DNA from: Trifolium pratense
Taxonomy: Eukaryota; Streptophyta; Magnoliopsida; Fabales; Fabaceae
Length of the DNA stretch: 64,000 nt
Assembly (NCBI RefSeq): GCF_020283565.1
Contig: NC_060063.1
Span: 26,652,777-26,716,776, forward strand
Reading direction: 5' to 3'
The notes under the pieces are model-generated. The model had not been told where the DNA came from and did not search any database. It worked only from the letters and a program-made list of their open reading frames with translations. Below, piece after piece: positions 32,788-45,540 of the stretch (position 1 is the stretch's first letter; each line of letters opens with the position of its first letter). The translations under genes were made by a program, and so were the position numbers.

Positions 32788-35700
32788 TCAAAGGTCTCGA
32801 AGGTGACGCATTCCAATACTTCGTACATGTTTCTTGAAGACTGTTGTGGAAAGTGCCTTTGTAAAGAGATCGGCCACATTTTCACTCGAACGAATGTATT
32901 GAATATCAACCTCTTTGTTTCTTTCTAGCTCTTGTGTGAATGAGAAGAATTTTGGAGGGATGTGTTTGGTTCTATCACTTTTGACGTAACCTTCTTTCAT
33001 CTGAGTAACACATGCAGCATTGTCTTCATACAAAATTGTTGGATTCTTATCAGTTGGTAAACCAGACGTTCCTTGGATATGTTGAGTTACTGATCTCAAC
33101 CATCTACATTCTTTGCTAGCTTCATGGAGGGCAATTACTTCAGCATGATTTGAAGAAGTTGCTACAAGTGTTTGCTTTTGAGATCTCCATGATATTGCGG
33201 TGTCACCATATGTAAACACATATCCAGTCTGTGATTTAGCATTATGTGGATCTGACAAATATCCTGCATCTGCATAACCAAGTAAAACTGGTTTTGTATT
33301 GTTAGAATAAAACAAACCAAAATCAGAAGTACCTCGGAGATATCGAAAAATATGTTTTATTCCTTTCCAATGTCTCTTTGTAGGACATGAACTGAATCTT
33401 GCTAGTAAATTCACTGCAAAGGCTATATCAGGCCTTGTACAATTGGCAAGGTACATGAGTGCCCCAATGGCACTGAGGTATGGTACTTCAGAGCCAAGAT
33501 CTGTTTCATTTTCTTCCTTAGGTCTAAACGGATCCTTTTCAACATTTAATGTTCTGCCCATCATTGGGGTACTCAAAGGGTTGGCTTTGTCCATGTTGAA
33601 TCTTTTCAATACCCTTTCTGTATAGTTTGATTGATGTACCAATATACCATTTTTAGTATATTCAATTTGCAAACCAAGGCAGAATTTGGTTTTCCCCAAA
33701 TCTTTCATTTCAAATTCTTTCTTTAAGTAATCTCTTGCTTCTTTAATTTCTTTATTGGTACCAATGATATTTAAATCATCAACATAGACAGCGATTATTA
33801 CAAAATCAGATATTGTTTTTCTTATAAAAACACAAGGGCAAATAGGATTATTTACATAGCCTTCTTTAAATAAATATTCACTCAGTCTATTATACCACAT
33901 GCGTCCTGACTGCTTTAACCCGTATAATGACCTCTGTAACTTTATTGCATACGTCTCTCTGGGTTTTGAGTTTTCAGGCATCTTAAATCCTTCCGGGATT
34001 TTCATATATATGTTACTATCAAGTGATCCATACAAGTAAGCAGTAACAACATCCATGAGATACATGTCCAATTTGTTAAACACTGATAAACCAATTAAAT
34101 AACGAAAAGTAATGGCATCCATAACAGGAGAATATGTTACCTCATAATCAATTCCTGGTCTTTGGGAAAAACCTTGTGCAACAAGACGAGCCTTGTATCT
34201 TACAATCTCATTTTTCTCATTTCGTTTTCTTACAAAGACCCACTTATACCCAACAGGTTTCACACCTTCAGGTATATCCACAATGGGTCCAAATACTTTT
34301 CGATTTTTAAGAGAGTTTAACTCAGTATTTATCGCATCTTTCCAATTTTTCCAATCATGTCTATTTTGACATTCATTCACAGTTTTGGGTTCAGGATCAT
34401 CATTTTCATTTATGATTTCACATGCAATTGAGAACGAAAATATTTCATCAATTTTCATACCTTTTCAGCTCCACAGATTTCCTGTATTAACATAATTTAT
34501 TGAAATCTCGAGATCATTCTTGTTATCAGCTTCATTATTAATGATCTCATTGTCATCATTTGGTGCTTCTTCGAGAGCACAATTTTCAATCATGGATTTG
34601 TTGTTATCTAGTGTCTTTTCAGGATCACTTTCAATCATATTCACCTTTTCTGTTTCTTTTCTTTTTCGGGGATTTTTGTCTTTGGATCCCATAGGTCGGC
34701 CACGCTTCAAGCGTGCCTTGGATGTACTTGCTACATCATTTGTTTTTGAAATATCAATTCTAGTTGGGACATTTATAGCTGGTACATGTGACTTTGTCAC
34801 TCTTTTCAAATCAGTGAATGAATCTGGCAGTTGGTTTACTAAATCTTGTAAGTGTACTATTTTCTTTACATTTTCTTCCCATGATTTATTATATGGGTCC
34901 AAATGTAATAAAGATGGTACATACCATGTTATTTCATTTTCTATGTGTTTATTTTCTCCCCCTAGTGTTGGAAATTTTGTTTCATCAAAATGACAATCAG
35001 CAAATCTTACCTGAAAAACATCACCTGTTAAAGGTTCAAGGTATCTAATAATAGACGGTGATTCATACCCTACATATATTCCCAATCTCCTTTGAGGTCC
35101 CATTTTTGTTCTTTGTGGTGGAGCTATTGGGACATATACTGCACAACCAAAAAATTTTAAATGGGAAATATTTGGTTCCTTACCAATTGCAAGCTGATAA
35201 GGGGTGTGTTTATGATCAGCACTCAGCCTTAGACGGATGAGTGCTGCATCATGTAAAATTGCATGACCCCAAACAGTAACTGGTAGCTTAGTTCTCATTA
35301 TTAATGGTCTAGCTATATATTGAAGACGTTTTATTAACGACTCAGCTAAGCCATTTTGCGTATGCACATGAGGAACAGGGTGTTCAACAGTGATTCCAAC
35401 CGACATGCAATAATTATTGAATGATTCTGATGTAAATTCACCAGCATTGTCAAGTCTAATTTTCTTTATAGTATAATCAGGAAATTGTGCTCTTAATTTA
35501 ATTATTTGTGCAAGAAATTTTGCAAATGCCATATCACGACTTGACAATAAACAAACATACGACCATCTACTAGATGCATCAATTAATACCATAAAATATC
35601 TGAATGGTCCAGACGGTGGATGGATAGGTCCACATATATCACCTTGAATCCTTTCAAGAAATGCAGGTGATTCTATATGAATTTTGCCTGGTGAATGTTT

Positions 35701-36270
35701 TGTTATTAGTTTTCCAAGAGAACAGGCTTCACATGGTTTATCCTCTTTTGTAAACTTTAAACCTTTCAAAGGATGACCATGAGTACTTTCAATTAATTTT
35801 CGCATCATTGTTGAACCAGGGTGACCTAAACGGTCATGCCATAAAATCATAGTTTTGGGGTCTTCTTTTACTACCAAATTACATTCAATTTTATGTATAT
35901 ATGTATAATGTAATCCCGAAGGCAATTTTGGTAGCTTTTCTAAGGTTTTCTTCTTTCCAGAAACATTAGTAGTAATATTAATATATTTCATATTGCCTTC
36001 AGTTACAGTTTCAGTGTCAAACCCTTGACGATATATGTCATTAAAACTCAACAAATTTCTCTTTGATTTAGGAGAATATAAAGCATCATTAATGACAAAT
36101 TTTGTTCCATTTGGTAACATGAACATAGCATTACCTGTCCCTTCTATTAAATCAGCAGGTCCTGAGATAGTATTTATCACACCTTTAGTAGAATTTAAAT
36201 CATTGAAATATTTCTTACTTTTGAGGATCGTGTGTGTAGTTCCACTGTCCGGGATGCAAATGTCTTTGAC
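32788..36270 (-). pseudogene. Copia pol (protease, integrase, RT, RNase H) with one stop
   Basis: Starting near MEHVKDICIPDSGTTHTI, the aspartic protease motif is DSG. The integrase zinc-binding HDRLGH ... CEAC and the catalytic D-D-E residues follow (DASSRW, RLDNAGEF, QNGLAES). The RT part carries DVVTAYLYG and the YVDD active site, and the RNase H part carries GYADAGY and SSNHAEVIAL. Integrase and RT lie in the same frame, separated only by a TGA at 34465-34467. No other break is evident, so decay is minimal. The product would cut, integrate and copy the element (family knowledge). Confidence 0.93.
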
Positions 36271-36497
36271 ATGTTCCATGTCTGACCTTCTTAAAATAAA
36301 ATCAAGATTAAAGATAGGAAAACAATAAATCAATATAATACATTCAACATTATTATTCAATAACCAAATATTACACACTGCACACCACATAAGTCATACA
36401 TATTATTAAATAATTCAAGCACACCACACAAGTCACACATATTATTAAGTAATACAAGCACACCACACATTATTCAAATACATATTTAATTAGTTAC
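36271..36497 (-). other. Gap between gag and pol with tandem repeats
   Basis: Gag ends with a stop at 36498-36500, and pol begins in another frame about 230 nt later. The spacer contains two to three tandem copies of a roughly 45-nt unit including caagcacaccacacaagtc (36410-36475). GTAACT near the gag stop and a CAG just before the pol ATG could serve as splice sites. Confidence 0.6.
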
Positions 36498-37551
36498 TTA
36501 ATTCATATTCACTTCATTTTCTTCTTCAACAAAATCAGCAGCCTCAAGGTAGGTAGTATCATTATTGGGTTCAACTTCATTAAAATTTACTTCCTTTCCC
36601 TTTTCTTCAACAGATGCCCTGTATTTTTTACACAGGTGCTCTGGTGTCCTACACGTCTTAGACCAATGTCCATTCTTTCCACATCTAAAACAGATATCAT
36701 CACGGTTCCTTGAAGGACCTTCTTGGATATATTTACCTTTACCTTGATGATTCTTATTATTTTGGTCATATTTAGGAGGCCTATAATTATTCACATATCC
36801 TCGTCCACGACCTCTACCACGAAAGTGGTTTCGACCGTGATTTCTGCCTCGACCATCAAAATGAGCTTTACCCCCTCGTCCTTTATGACGATTATGGCCA
36901 CCACGCCCACGATTAAATGTTGTTGCATTTATTTCGGGGTATGCTATTGTTCCTGTGGGACGTGTCTGGTGGTTTTTTATCAAGAGTTCATTGTTTTGTT
37001 CTGCCACCAAAAGAGCTGCGACCAAATCAGAGTACTCAGTAAATCCCCTCATTCTATATTGTTGTTGCAACAATACTTGGGATGCATGGAAAGTTGAAAA
37101 TGTTTTTTCCAATTTCTGTTCTTCAGTTATAGCCACACCGCAAAATTCTAATTGTGCAATAATTTGGTGCATGGCAGAGTTATATGCAACAACACTTTTA
37201 TAATCTTGGAACCTTAATTTGTTCCACTGATCCATTAATGAAGGTAACAGGACTTTCCTCTGATGTCCAAATCTTGCCTTAATTAAGTTTGTCCCATAGT
37301 ATTTTGGGATCCTTGGCATTTGAATATTCTGTTTGTAATCCATCATCAAGGTGGTGTTTAATTATCCGATTTACTTTCGATTTTTTCATTGCTAATTCCT
37401 GTGAGTCAGCTGTTTGCACCCCTGCATTATCTCCTTCTAGAATTTTATCGAGCCCCTCACATGCAAGGTACTCAGTTAAGTTGTTGTTCCATGTTATGTA
37501 ATTATCTCCGGTTATGTTTAGAATTTTGAAATGATGCTTAACGTTTGACAT
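36498..37551 (-). pseudogene. Copia gag with a frameshift
   Basis: It begins MSNVKHHFKILNITGDNY, a typical plant Copia gag start, at 37551. It continues with an Arg/Gly-rich region (GRGGHNRHKGRGG) and one zinc knuckle, CFRCGKNGHWSKTC (CX2CX4HX4C). At about 37276-37284 the frame is broken where TTAA is present twice in a row, consistent with a 4-bp duplication that creates a stop. Upstream and downstream halves are otherwise open. Confidence 0.9.
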
Positions 37552-38775
37552 GTTTATATCTAAAATACAAAAGAACACAATCAATTTTTAATGTATAAAC
37601 TATGACAAAAAAAAAAATTATTTTATTCAATAGCTATGTAATAAACCAGGCTAATACTAGTAATGGTAAAACAACAAATATTGTTACTATTATAAAATGT
37701 TCTCCTAATTCTTCATATTTGGTGATCCAGAAGATGAAAAACATAAAGACAAGTAGAGTGATAAGCATAAGAAAAAATTTAAACATTTTGGAAATATGAG
37801 TAAAAGTTTGAGAATGGTATGAAAACTTATGAGTGAAGGTGAAGTATTTATAGGGTGAATTTTATGAAGTGTCCGTTACGTTACCGTTGGGTTTGTGGCC
37901 GTTGGGAGATAGTGGAAAAATGTAAGCTTTTACTGTTCATGGCCGTTATGTGGCCGTTAGGGGATATGAGAAAAGTGTTAAATTTTATTGTTTGTTACCG
38001 TTGCGAATGAGTAAAAATATTCTAAGTGTGTTAAAAATCATCTAGCTCTTAAGATGCACAAATGGAGAGAACAACATGTAAAGTTATATGATAATAACTT
38101 AAATAATATCAAATTTCAAAATCTTAATTATAAGTCTCTCGTGAAATAATATTATTGACCGAGATTTTAGTCTTCCATTAAGAATTAAAGTTAGCAATAT
38201 TATAGATGTGGATTTTAGTCTTCCATTTAATATGAAGATTAGTATTATAGATGGGGTTTTTGGACACCTCCATTAAGTATAAAAGTTAGTCATACATATG
38301 GGGTTTTAATCCTCTACTAAGTATGAAAGTTAGTAATATAGATGGAGTTTTGAATACCTCCATTAAGTATAAAAATTAGTCATAGATATGGGGTTTTAAT
38401 CCTCCATTAAGTATGAAAGTTAGTAATATAGATGGGGTTTTGAACACCTCCATGGAAATTAGTATTATTAATCAAAAATTATCTTTTGTGATATTATGGG
38501 GATTTTAGTCCTCCACACAAAACTTAAATAATATTCACACTTATTATAAAGTTCTTGACAAGTTGTGAGTTTTCTATAATAAGTGGGTAAAGTAGTAGTA
38601 ATAAAAATAATAATAATAATAGCCACTCTAGTTATAAATCACTTGACAAATTGCCAGTTCTCTATAACGGGGCGAATAATAATTATAATTATCATAAGAT
38701 TAAAGTAATAAGGATAGATGATATATACCTAGTGGTGATAAATCACTTCCGATAGAAACGATCGTGCTGATAACG
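37552..38775 (-). repeat. Copia leader with internal tandem repeats
   Basis: Untranslated region between the 5' LTR and gag. At about 38195-38470 a unit of about 90 nt (two similar halves of about 45 nt with atggggtttt and cctccattaagtat) is repeated about three times. No ORF of note. Confidence 0.7.
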
Positions 38776-39129
38776 TGTTATGAAATTTAAATATTTAATT
38801 ATTTATTAGGTACTAATAGGATGATAAAATTACTAATCTAGTTATAAGCTGCAAATATTAAATTAAAACTTAAGGAAATTATGAGAGTAGAAGAGTTAGA
38901 TGTATTCATATCATTCATGAAAGGTGCATTTTACATTGAACACAAAGTGGCTTTTTTATACTAGTAAAGTCATGAATAAAAACAAATTAAATTTACTATT
39001 CAAAGTTGACAAAGATAGATAATAATCTATATTACTATTTTAAGTTGACATTATCCATGAATATTTCAACATTAATAGTGAAACATCTCTTTCACCTTAA
39101 TTTGATGATTTATTTAATTACTTATAACA
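38776..39129 (-). repeat. 5' LTR of the Copia element
   Basis: 354 bp. It carries the transcription start for the minus-strand element; the tttttatac motif near 38951-38960 on the plus strand shows no obvious TATA on the minus strand. Almost identical to the left LTR. Confidence 0.95.
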
Positions 39130-40969
39130 AGAAACGCATTGTGAAATATGACGGTTGAATCTTTTCAAATAAGAATTCAATCTTACGCACACATTGTTCA
39201 GAAAATAAAAATAAAAACTCGTTCTTTCTTCTTCGGTGTTCGGTGGGTCGCTCAAAGATAACGAAATTTGCATCCTCGATCTGTGTTCTGTTTGCTACGG
39301 TAATCTCTTCCACATATTTGCATTTTGATTATTAAACGACAACATTCAATCTTCTGCTTCATCAAATCAAAACCCCTTTTTTCTTTTTTGATGAAAATTA
39401 GGGTATAAACCCTAAATCAAGAACATTCAATCTTCTGTTTGATAAAATGTATAACTTTACCCATTTTTCTCATTCTTGATCATTCAAGAACACTCAATCT
39501 TCTGCATGAGAAAAAAAACCCTTAATCGTGCAAAAATGTGTACTGTGCCAAGATCATGTTTGCGATTGATACTGATTCTATAATTATTGATATTTCAAGA
39601 ACATTCAATTTCTGCTTGAAAACACAAAATTTTAATTGAGGAAACATGTTTTGTCCAAAAAATTTCAATCTTCTGCTTATTGGAATATTAAGAACATTCA
39701 ATTTCTGCTTGAAAACACAAAATTTTAATTGAGGAAACATGTTTTGTCCCAAGAAATTTCAATCTTCTGCTTATTGAAAACTTCATTCCAATATATTTGT
39801 CCCTTTTAGTTTATAATCAATACCTATTGGTAAGGATGATGGGTAAGGAAAGCTAGTTGTTGCCGTAATTGCTACTCAAGCAATTGTCCCTATCGGTGTC
39901 CGCTTTTCTATTAAAAAAATTATGAATTTTTATTCATAATAATGCATGAATGGTATTATGCTTCGAGACCCTTAGTCCCTAAATTCAATTTTGCAACTGC
40001 AATAGAAGTGATTTTGCATTATGAACTTAATGACGGTTGTCCCTAATGTTACATATGTTTTGTAAGGGATGGATGCTTCAATGACCTTTGAGAAAAATGC
40101 ATTTCATTGCTTTCTTGATGCCCAAAAAATGCAGGATAAATTACTTAATGACTATAGTCCCTGAATGTGAAAAAGCTAGTTGTTGCCTTAATTGCTACTC
40201 AAGCAATTGTCTCTATCAGTGTCCGCTTTCTATTAAAAAAATTATGAATTTTTGTTCATAATAATGCATGCATGCATATATATTTTGCTTTGATGACCCT
40301 TAGTCTCTAAATCAATTTTGCAACTGCAATTAGAAGTGATTTTGCATTATGAACTTAATGACCCTTGTCCCTAATGTTTCATAAGTTTTGTAAGGGATGT
40401 ATGCTTCAATGACCATTGAAGAAAATGCATTATGAATTGTTTATTCATAATGGAAAAGTTGGATGGTGGCTTTCAAAGCAAAGTAATTTTAATATGAAAT
40501 TTATTCAAAATGTGGATGGATAGACTTTGTTCCATGATTTTTGTAAGGGTGGCCCAAAAATGTTGGATGATGCCTTAATGTGAAAGCTAGTTGTTGACCC
40601 TAGTTCCTAAATGCTATTATCTACAATATGAAGTGATTTTGCAAATGTAAAAGAAATTTTAAGAGTAATTATTGAGTGTCGTGATGGTCATGTATGATTC
40701 TATCTATCAATGAGAGTCTAGTACTAGTACTAGTTGAAACAAAGTATATGAACACTATGTGACAGATTAAGCTGCTTTAATTTCCCACAACAAGTCAACA
40801 ACAGTGCAATGTTATACACACGTGCACAGTTGATTGTTAGATTCAATGTTCTGCTTGATAAATGCAAAACCTTACCCATTTTTATTATTTTTGATTATTC
40901 AATAAGATTCAATCTTCTGCTTGATAAATGCAAAACCTTTTATTGCTGAACATAGCGGTGGTCAGGTTC

Positions 40970-41422
40970 AACGTTGATTTGGAAACCGAAATCTCATGGA
41001 ACTGTTAGTGGAGGACTGTAACTGAATTTAAAAGCATCCTGGTGGATAAGGGGAAGGTTGATGGTTCAGGTGTTGGTGTTAATGTGGCTTCATGCCAAAT
41101 TAGAGCAACTTTCTATACCCAAAAAATGAAAATTCAGATCAAGAGGTATATGATTCCTGTCTCATTTTTTTTTAATGTTTTGATTATATTGTTGAATGCT
41201 TGGATGTGGAGAGTAATGATATGTGTCAGTACCCATTTTAAATTTATATGTCAAGTGACTGAAGTTTTTGATGCAATCCATTTTTGAGTTATCGCTTTTG
41301 TACATTACTTTTAGCGTCGACTGTGTAATCTTACGGCTTTCATTTCATGACAGGTTGGGTTAATAGGTTTGCGAATGCTGGCGATACTGCCATGGAAGTT
41401 GCTGGGAATACAGCATTACGGG
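40970..41422 (+). pseudogene. Unidentified exon pair, copy 1
   Basis: An acceptor-like gtcag precedes a frame encoding DLETEISWNC, stop, then TEFKSILVDKGKVDGSGVGV and NVASCQIRATFY, ending at AG|GTATAT (41143). A second exon-like piece (41355-41422) between gacag and GTGAGT encodes NRFANAGDTAMEVAGNTALR. The phases do not join and there is an in-frame stop, so it is a relic. I do not recognise the protein. Confidence 0.5.
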
Positions 41423-41901
41423 TGAGTTATGATTTCAAAACCCTCTTCCTAAGTGTTGTGTCACGTTATTTCCTTCAATTGTCTCATTGGAACCTGGATT
41501 TTATTAGTTATGTGATATGGAGCCTAGATATTCCAAAATTGCTAAAGCCTCGGTGGTATACCTGATCTGATACCAATATGCCTGCCATATTCCACAAAAT
41601 ATGCTCTGAGTTCCCTCTAAATTTTATATATTTCAAAAGAAAATTATTGGCTTATGTTTCGGATATACTTCATCGATACTTTGATAGCGATATCATTTCC
41701 AAAATCTTGTCTTAAAGCTTTTTCCGCCGCTTTATTCTTTATCATGCTGTGAGCAGAAAATTAGAGTACATATTCTTTTGTTCATTTTTTGAGGAAATGT
41801 AAAAAAATACTAAGCGGCTTGGTTGTGGAGAGTGGAGAGTGGAGAGGTACATTATCTTATTCAATATAGTGGTGGCCACTGACTTATTTAATTAGTAGAG
41901 T

Positions 41902-42467
41902 TGTCCCTTGCTGAATTAGACTTGGAAGCTATGGTTTTTGGACAATGAGAATGTACGAAAATGATAAAATTAGCATTAGATCAAGAACATTCAATCTTCT
42001 GCTTGATAAAAGGTATAACTTTACCCATTTTTTATGAAAATGAGAGTATAAGCCCTAGATCAAGAACATTCAATCTTCTGTTTGATAAAAGGTATAACTT
42101 TAGCCATTCTTCTCATTCTTGATCATTCAAGAACATTCAATCTTCTGCTTGAGGAAAAAAAAAAACCTTAATAATGCAAAAATGTGTCCCTTGCTGAATT
42201 AGACTTGGAAGCTATGGTTTTTGGACAATGAGAATGTACGAAAATGATAAAATTAGCATTAGATCAAGAACATTCAATCTTCTGCTTGATAAAAGGTATA
42301 ACTTTACCCATTTTTTATGAAAATGAGAGTATAAGCCCTAGATCAAGAACATTCAATCTTCTGTTTGATAAAAGGTATAACTTTAGCCATTCTTCTCATT
42401 CTTGATCATTCAAGAACATTCAATCTTCTGCTTGAGGAAAAAAAAAAACCTTAATAATGCAAAAATG
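41902..42467. repeat. Perfect tandem duplication, 2 x 283 bp
   Basis: 41902-42184 is followed directly by 42185-42467. By eye the copies are identical, including the A-run in gaggaaaaaaaaaaacc. This is either a very recent duplication or an assembly artefact. Confidence 0.85.
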
Positions 42468-44569
42468 TGTTTTGTGCCAATATCATGTTTACGATCGATA
42501 CATGTTGTGATGCCAATTTTTTAATTCTTGATATTTCAATAACATTCAATTTCTTCTTGAAAACACAAAACTTTAATTGATGAAACATGTTCTGTCCCAA
42601 TAACTTCCAATCTTCTGCTTATTGAAAACTTCATTCCAACATATTTGCCCCATTTGGTTTATAATCCATACCTATTGGTAACGATGATGGGTTGTCGAAC
42701 TTTCAATCTTCTGCTTCGGAAAAAAATGAACCTTCAATTTTTGTAAGAGATTAAATGTCACTGAATGTGAAAGCTAGTTGCTGCCTTAATTGCTACTCTA
42801 AGAAATTGTCTCTATCGGTGTCTGCTTTTCTGTTAAAAAATATTATGAATTTTTATTCATAATAATGCATGAATGGATATATATTCTGCTTTGATGACCC
42901 TTAGTCCCTAAATTCAATTTTGCAACTGCAATTAGAAGTGATTTTGCATTATGAACTTAATGACGCTTGTCTCTAATGTTACATATGTTTTGTAAAGAAT
43001 GGATGCCTCAATGACCTTTGAGGAAAATGCATTATGAATTCTTTATTCATAATGGAAAAGTAATTTTGTATGGGATTGGATTTCTTGATGCCCAAAAAAT
43101 GCTTGATAAATTACTTAATGACTCTAGTCCCTGAATGTGAAAAAGTTAGTTGTTGCCTTAATAAATTGAACTTAATAAGTATCACCAGATAAACACTGAT
43201 TAAGTACTTGGGGGTGGAATCATGATTTGGATGAAAAAGGAAGCAATAGAGCTATTAAACAGAATTTCGTTTGCAGATCATTGTTGACAACAACATTATC
43301 AAATATGAGTAATTGGGTTGCTATCAAGTAATGTAAGCTGCCATTAACTAATTGAAAACAACATAATTGTGTGATTTTTGTAGTGGCAAAATTAGATTAC
43401 TCAGCTTTTGACCTTTGAGTGTATCACTGTATTGTTCTCCCGTTTATTTGCATGAGTTCTGTTTTTTTTATAACAGAGTTTATCAGAGCAAGTAAATGTG
43501 AGTTGGAGATTAAAAATTGACATGGAAGTATCTTGGTGTGTCCATCTAAGACTAACTAAAGGCATGCTACTTTTACCTTGTGTTCATCATTATGGTCAAG
43601 TCATTTGATAAAGTCTGATGAAGTTGCACATATTCTATGGTTATAACAAGGGCACAATTGTTAACAAGGCATGCTATTTTCTTCAATGATTTATTTCAAT
43701 TAGTGAGATTTGCTGAGATTTTGTGCTTTATATAGTGTTGTTAGGATCCAAGTTTTCAAATGGACTTTTATTCAACACTTTTTCTATCTTTGCTACAGGT
43801 GGCTTCACATGTTAAGATTTATAATTTTAATTCCAATTTGACAAAGATATCTCTACTAACTAAAATTATCATGTATAATGTGTAAGGCAACTGTAAGTAC
43901 CTATAGTTAGCTTCCATGGAAGGAGATAGCAGACTACCACTTTTGTGTGCATAAGATATTTTTCATGCGACGTGCTACAATCAAACATACTCTGCTACCA
44001 TGTTTCCAATATATATTACGGAGTTAGAGTCTTTAACTTGTTTAATAGAAGGTAGGAAGTATATATTCATTTTGCTGTCATTTTAAAAGCAAAGTAACTT
44101 TGTTCCGTGATTTTTGTACGGGTGGCCCAAAAATGCTGGATGATGTCTTAATGTGAAAGCTAGTTGTTGACCTTAGTCGGTAAATGCTTATCTATCGTGC
44201 TTCGATGGACCCTTAGTCCCTTAATGCAATTTTGCAACTACAGTATGAAGTGATTTTGCAAATGCAAAAGAAAGTGTTTCCTTGTTTTTGATTTTTCAAA
44301 GGAAATCTCTAAGGAAAAAACGAATCAACTGAAGCAAAATACAAAGAAACCAACTCTTTGGAGTCTAAACTATTTCTTATAATATGGCATTATGATAAAT
44401 GGAGGAATCCATAATTAGGTTTTATATATGATAAAATTTGATAAAATATGGTGGGTGCTCTGAAAAAAGGTAGAACCTTACCCATTTTTATTATTTTTTA
44501 TCATTCCATAAGATTCAATCTTCTGCTTGATACATAGAAAACCTTTTATTGCTGAACATAGTGGTGTTC

Positions 44570-44870
44570 AGGTTCAACGGTGATTTGGAAACCGAAATCT
44601 CATGGAACTGTTAGTGGAGGACTGTAACTGAAGTTAAAAGCATCCTGGTGGATAAGGGGAAGGTTGATGGTTCAGGTGTTGGTGTTAATGTGGCTTCATG
44701 CCAAATTAGAGCAACTTTCTATCCCAAAAAAATGAAAAGTCGGATCAAGAGGTATATGATTCTTGTCTCATTTTTTTATGCTTTGATTAATAGGTTTGCA
44801 AATGCTGGCGATACTGCCATGGAAGTTGCTGGGAATACAGCAGTACGAGTGAGTTATGATTTGAAAACTC
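44570..44870 (+). pseudogene. Unidentified exon pair, copy 2, intron largely deleted
   Basis: Nearly the same as 40970-41422, but the sequence between the two exon-like pieces is shortened by a deletion, so KVDGSGVGVNVASCQIRATF and RFANAGDTAMEVAGNTAVR lie in one open frame (44648-44998). The same in-frame stop precedes it. Confidence 0.5.
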
Positions 44871-45344
44871 TCTTTGTAAGTGTTGTGTCACGTTATTTCC
44901 TTCAATTGTCTCATTGGAACCTGGATTTTATTATTTATGTGATATGGAGTCTAGATACTCCAAAATTGCTAAAGCATCGGTGGTATACCTATATCTGATA
45001 CCAATATGCCTACCATATTCCTCAAAATATACTGAGTTCCCTCTAAATTTTATATATTTCAAAAGAAAATTATTGACTTATGTTTCAGAGATACTTCATC
45101 GATACTTTGATAGTGATATCATTTCCAAAATCTTGTGTGTAACTTTATTAAATGATCACTTGGTGCTTTGCATACAAGTAGGATCCCTTACTTATAGTAC
45201 TTTTCATTGGGCTAATCCTATACAATTCCTAACCCAACTCATTGTAACAAACACACTTAGTTAGATTACTTGATCCGCAAGTAATCCAACATAAATGTTA
45301 ACTAACTACTAAGTACTAGCAATCTATAACCACGACCAACTAAC

Positions 45345-45540
45345 TTGTTCCTCATCGCTAATGCTACGGTGGACCACCTTCACAAGTGGTCCATCGACCA
45401 CCGTGGACAAGTAAATACCATAAATCTTGATGATATAAACTTTCAATCTAACGGTGAATTTTATAAAATTCGTATTCGTTATAATGTTATTCACGACTAA
45501 TCCACCATGGACCACTTGATGAAGTGGTCGATATTAGAAT
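45345..45540. mobile_element. Foldback MITE with GGACCACTT arms
   Basis: The left arm (accttcacaagtggtcca) and right arm (tggaccacttgatgaagtgg) are inverted copies. The centre contains the core shared with 21020-21275 and 53162-53510 (aactttcaatctaacggtga, attcgtattcgttataat). Confidence 0.6.

Larger units (their letters stand above)
32249..39134 (-). mobile_element. Near-complete young Copia LTR retrotransposon
   Basis: Two 354-bp LTRs (32254-32607 and 38776-39129) both start tgttatg and end ataaca. They differ at a single position (32480 t versus 39002 a). The 5-bp target duplication agaaa is at 32249-32253 and 39130-39134. Reading on the minus strand, the 5' LTR is the right one. It is followed by a primer-binding-type sequence (cgttatcagcacga), gag, protease, integrase, reverse transcriptase, RNase H, and a purine tract (aaaggggg, about 32609-32617) before the 3' LTR. 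The integrase-before-RT order defines Copia. It is young but disabled by a gag frameshift and one in-frame stop in pol. Confidence 0.97.
39135..45300. repeat. Repeat-rich block with internal duplications
   Basis: Several nested repeat levels are visible. The word ttcaatcttctgcttga occurs more than ten times between 39345 and 44530, often followed by taaaaggtataacttta. A roughly 320-bp unit with ctagttgttgcc and aattgctactc recurs at about 39851, 40170 and 42773. A palindrome, atgaatttttattcat, recurs four times. A larger segment (40850-41720) is repeated at 44450-45130. No intact ORF exists. The start (39200-39310) looks like a gene leader, but no gene follows. Confidence 0.75.

Noticed and set aside
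39200..39310. Gene-like leader and first exon ending in gtaatc
   Set aside because: No ORF or following exons in a consistent frame; listed only as part of the repeat block.
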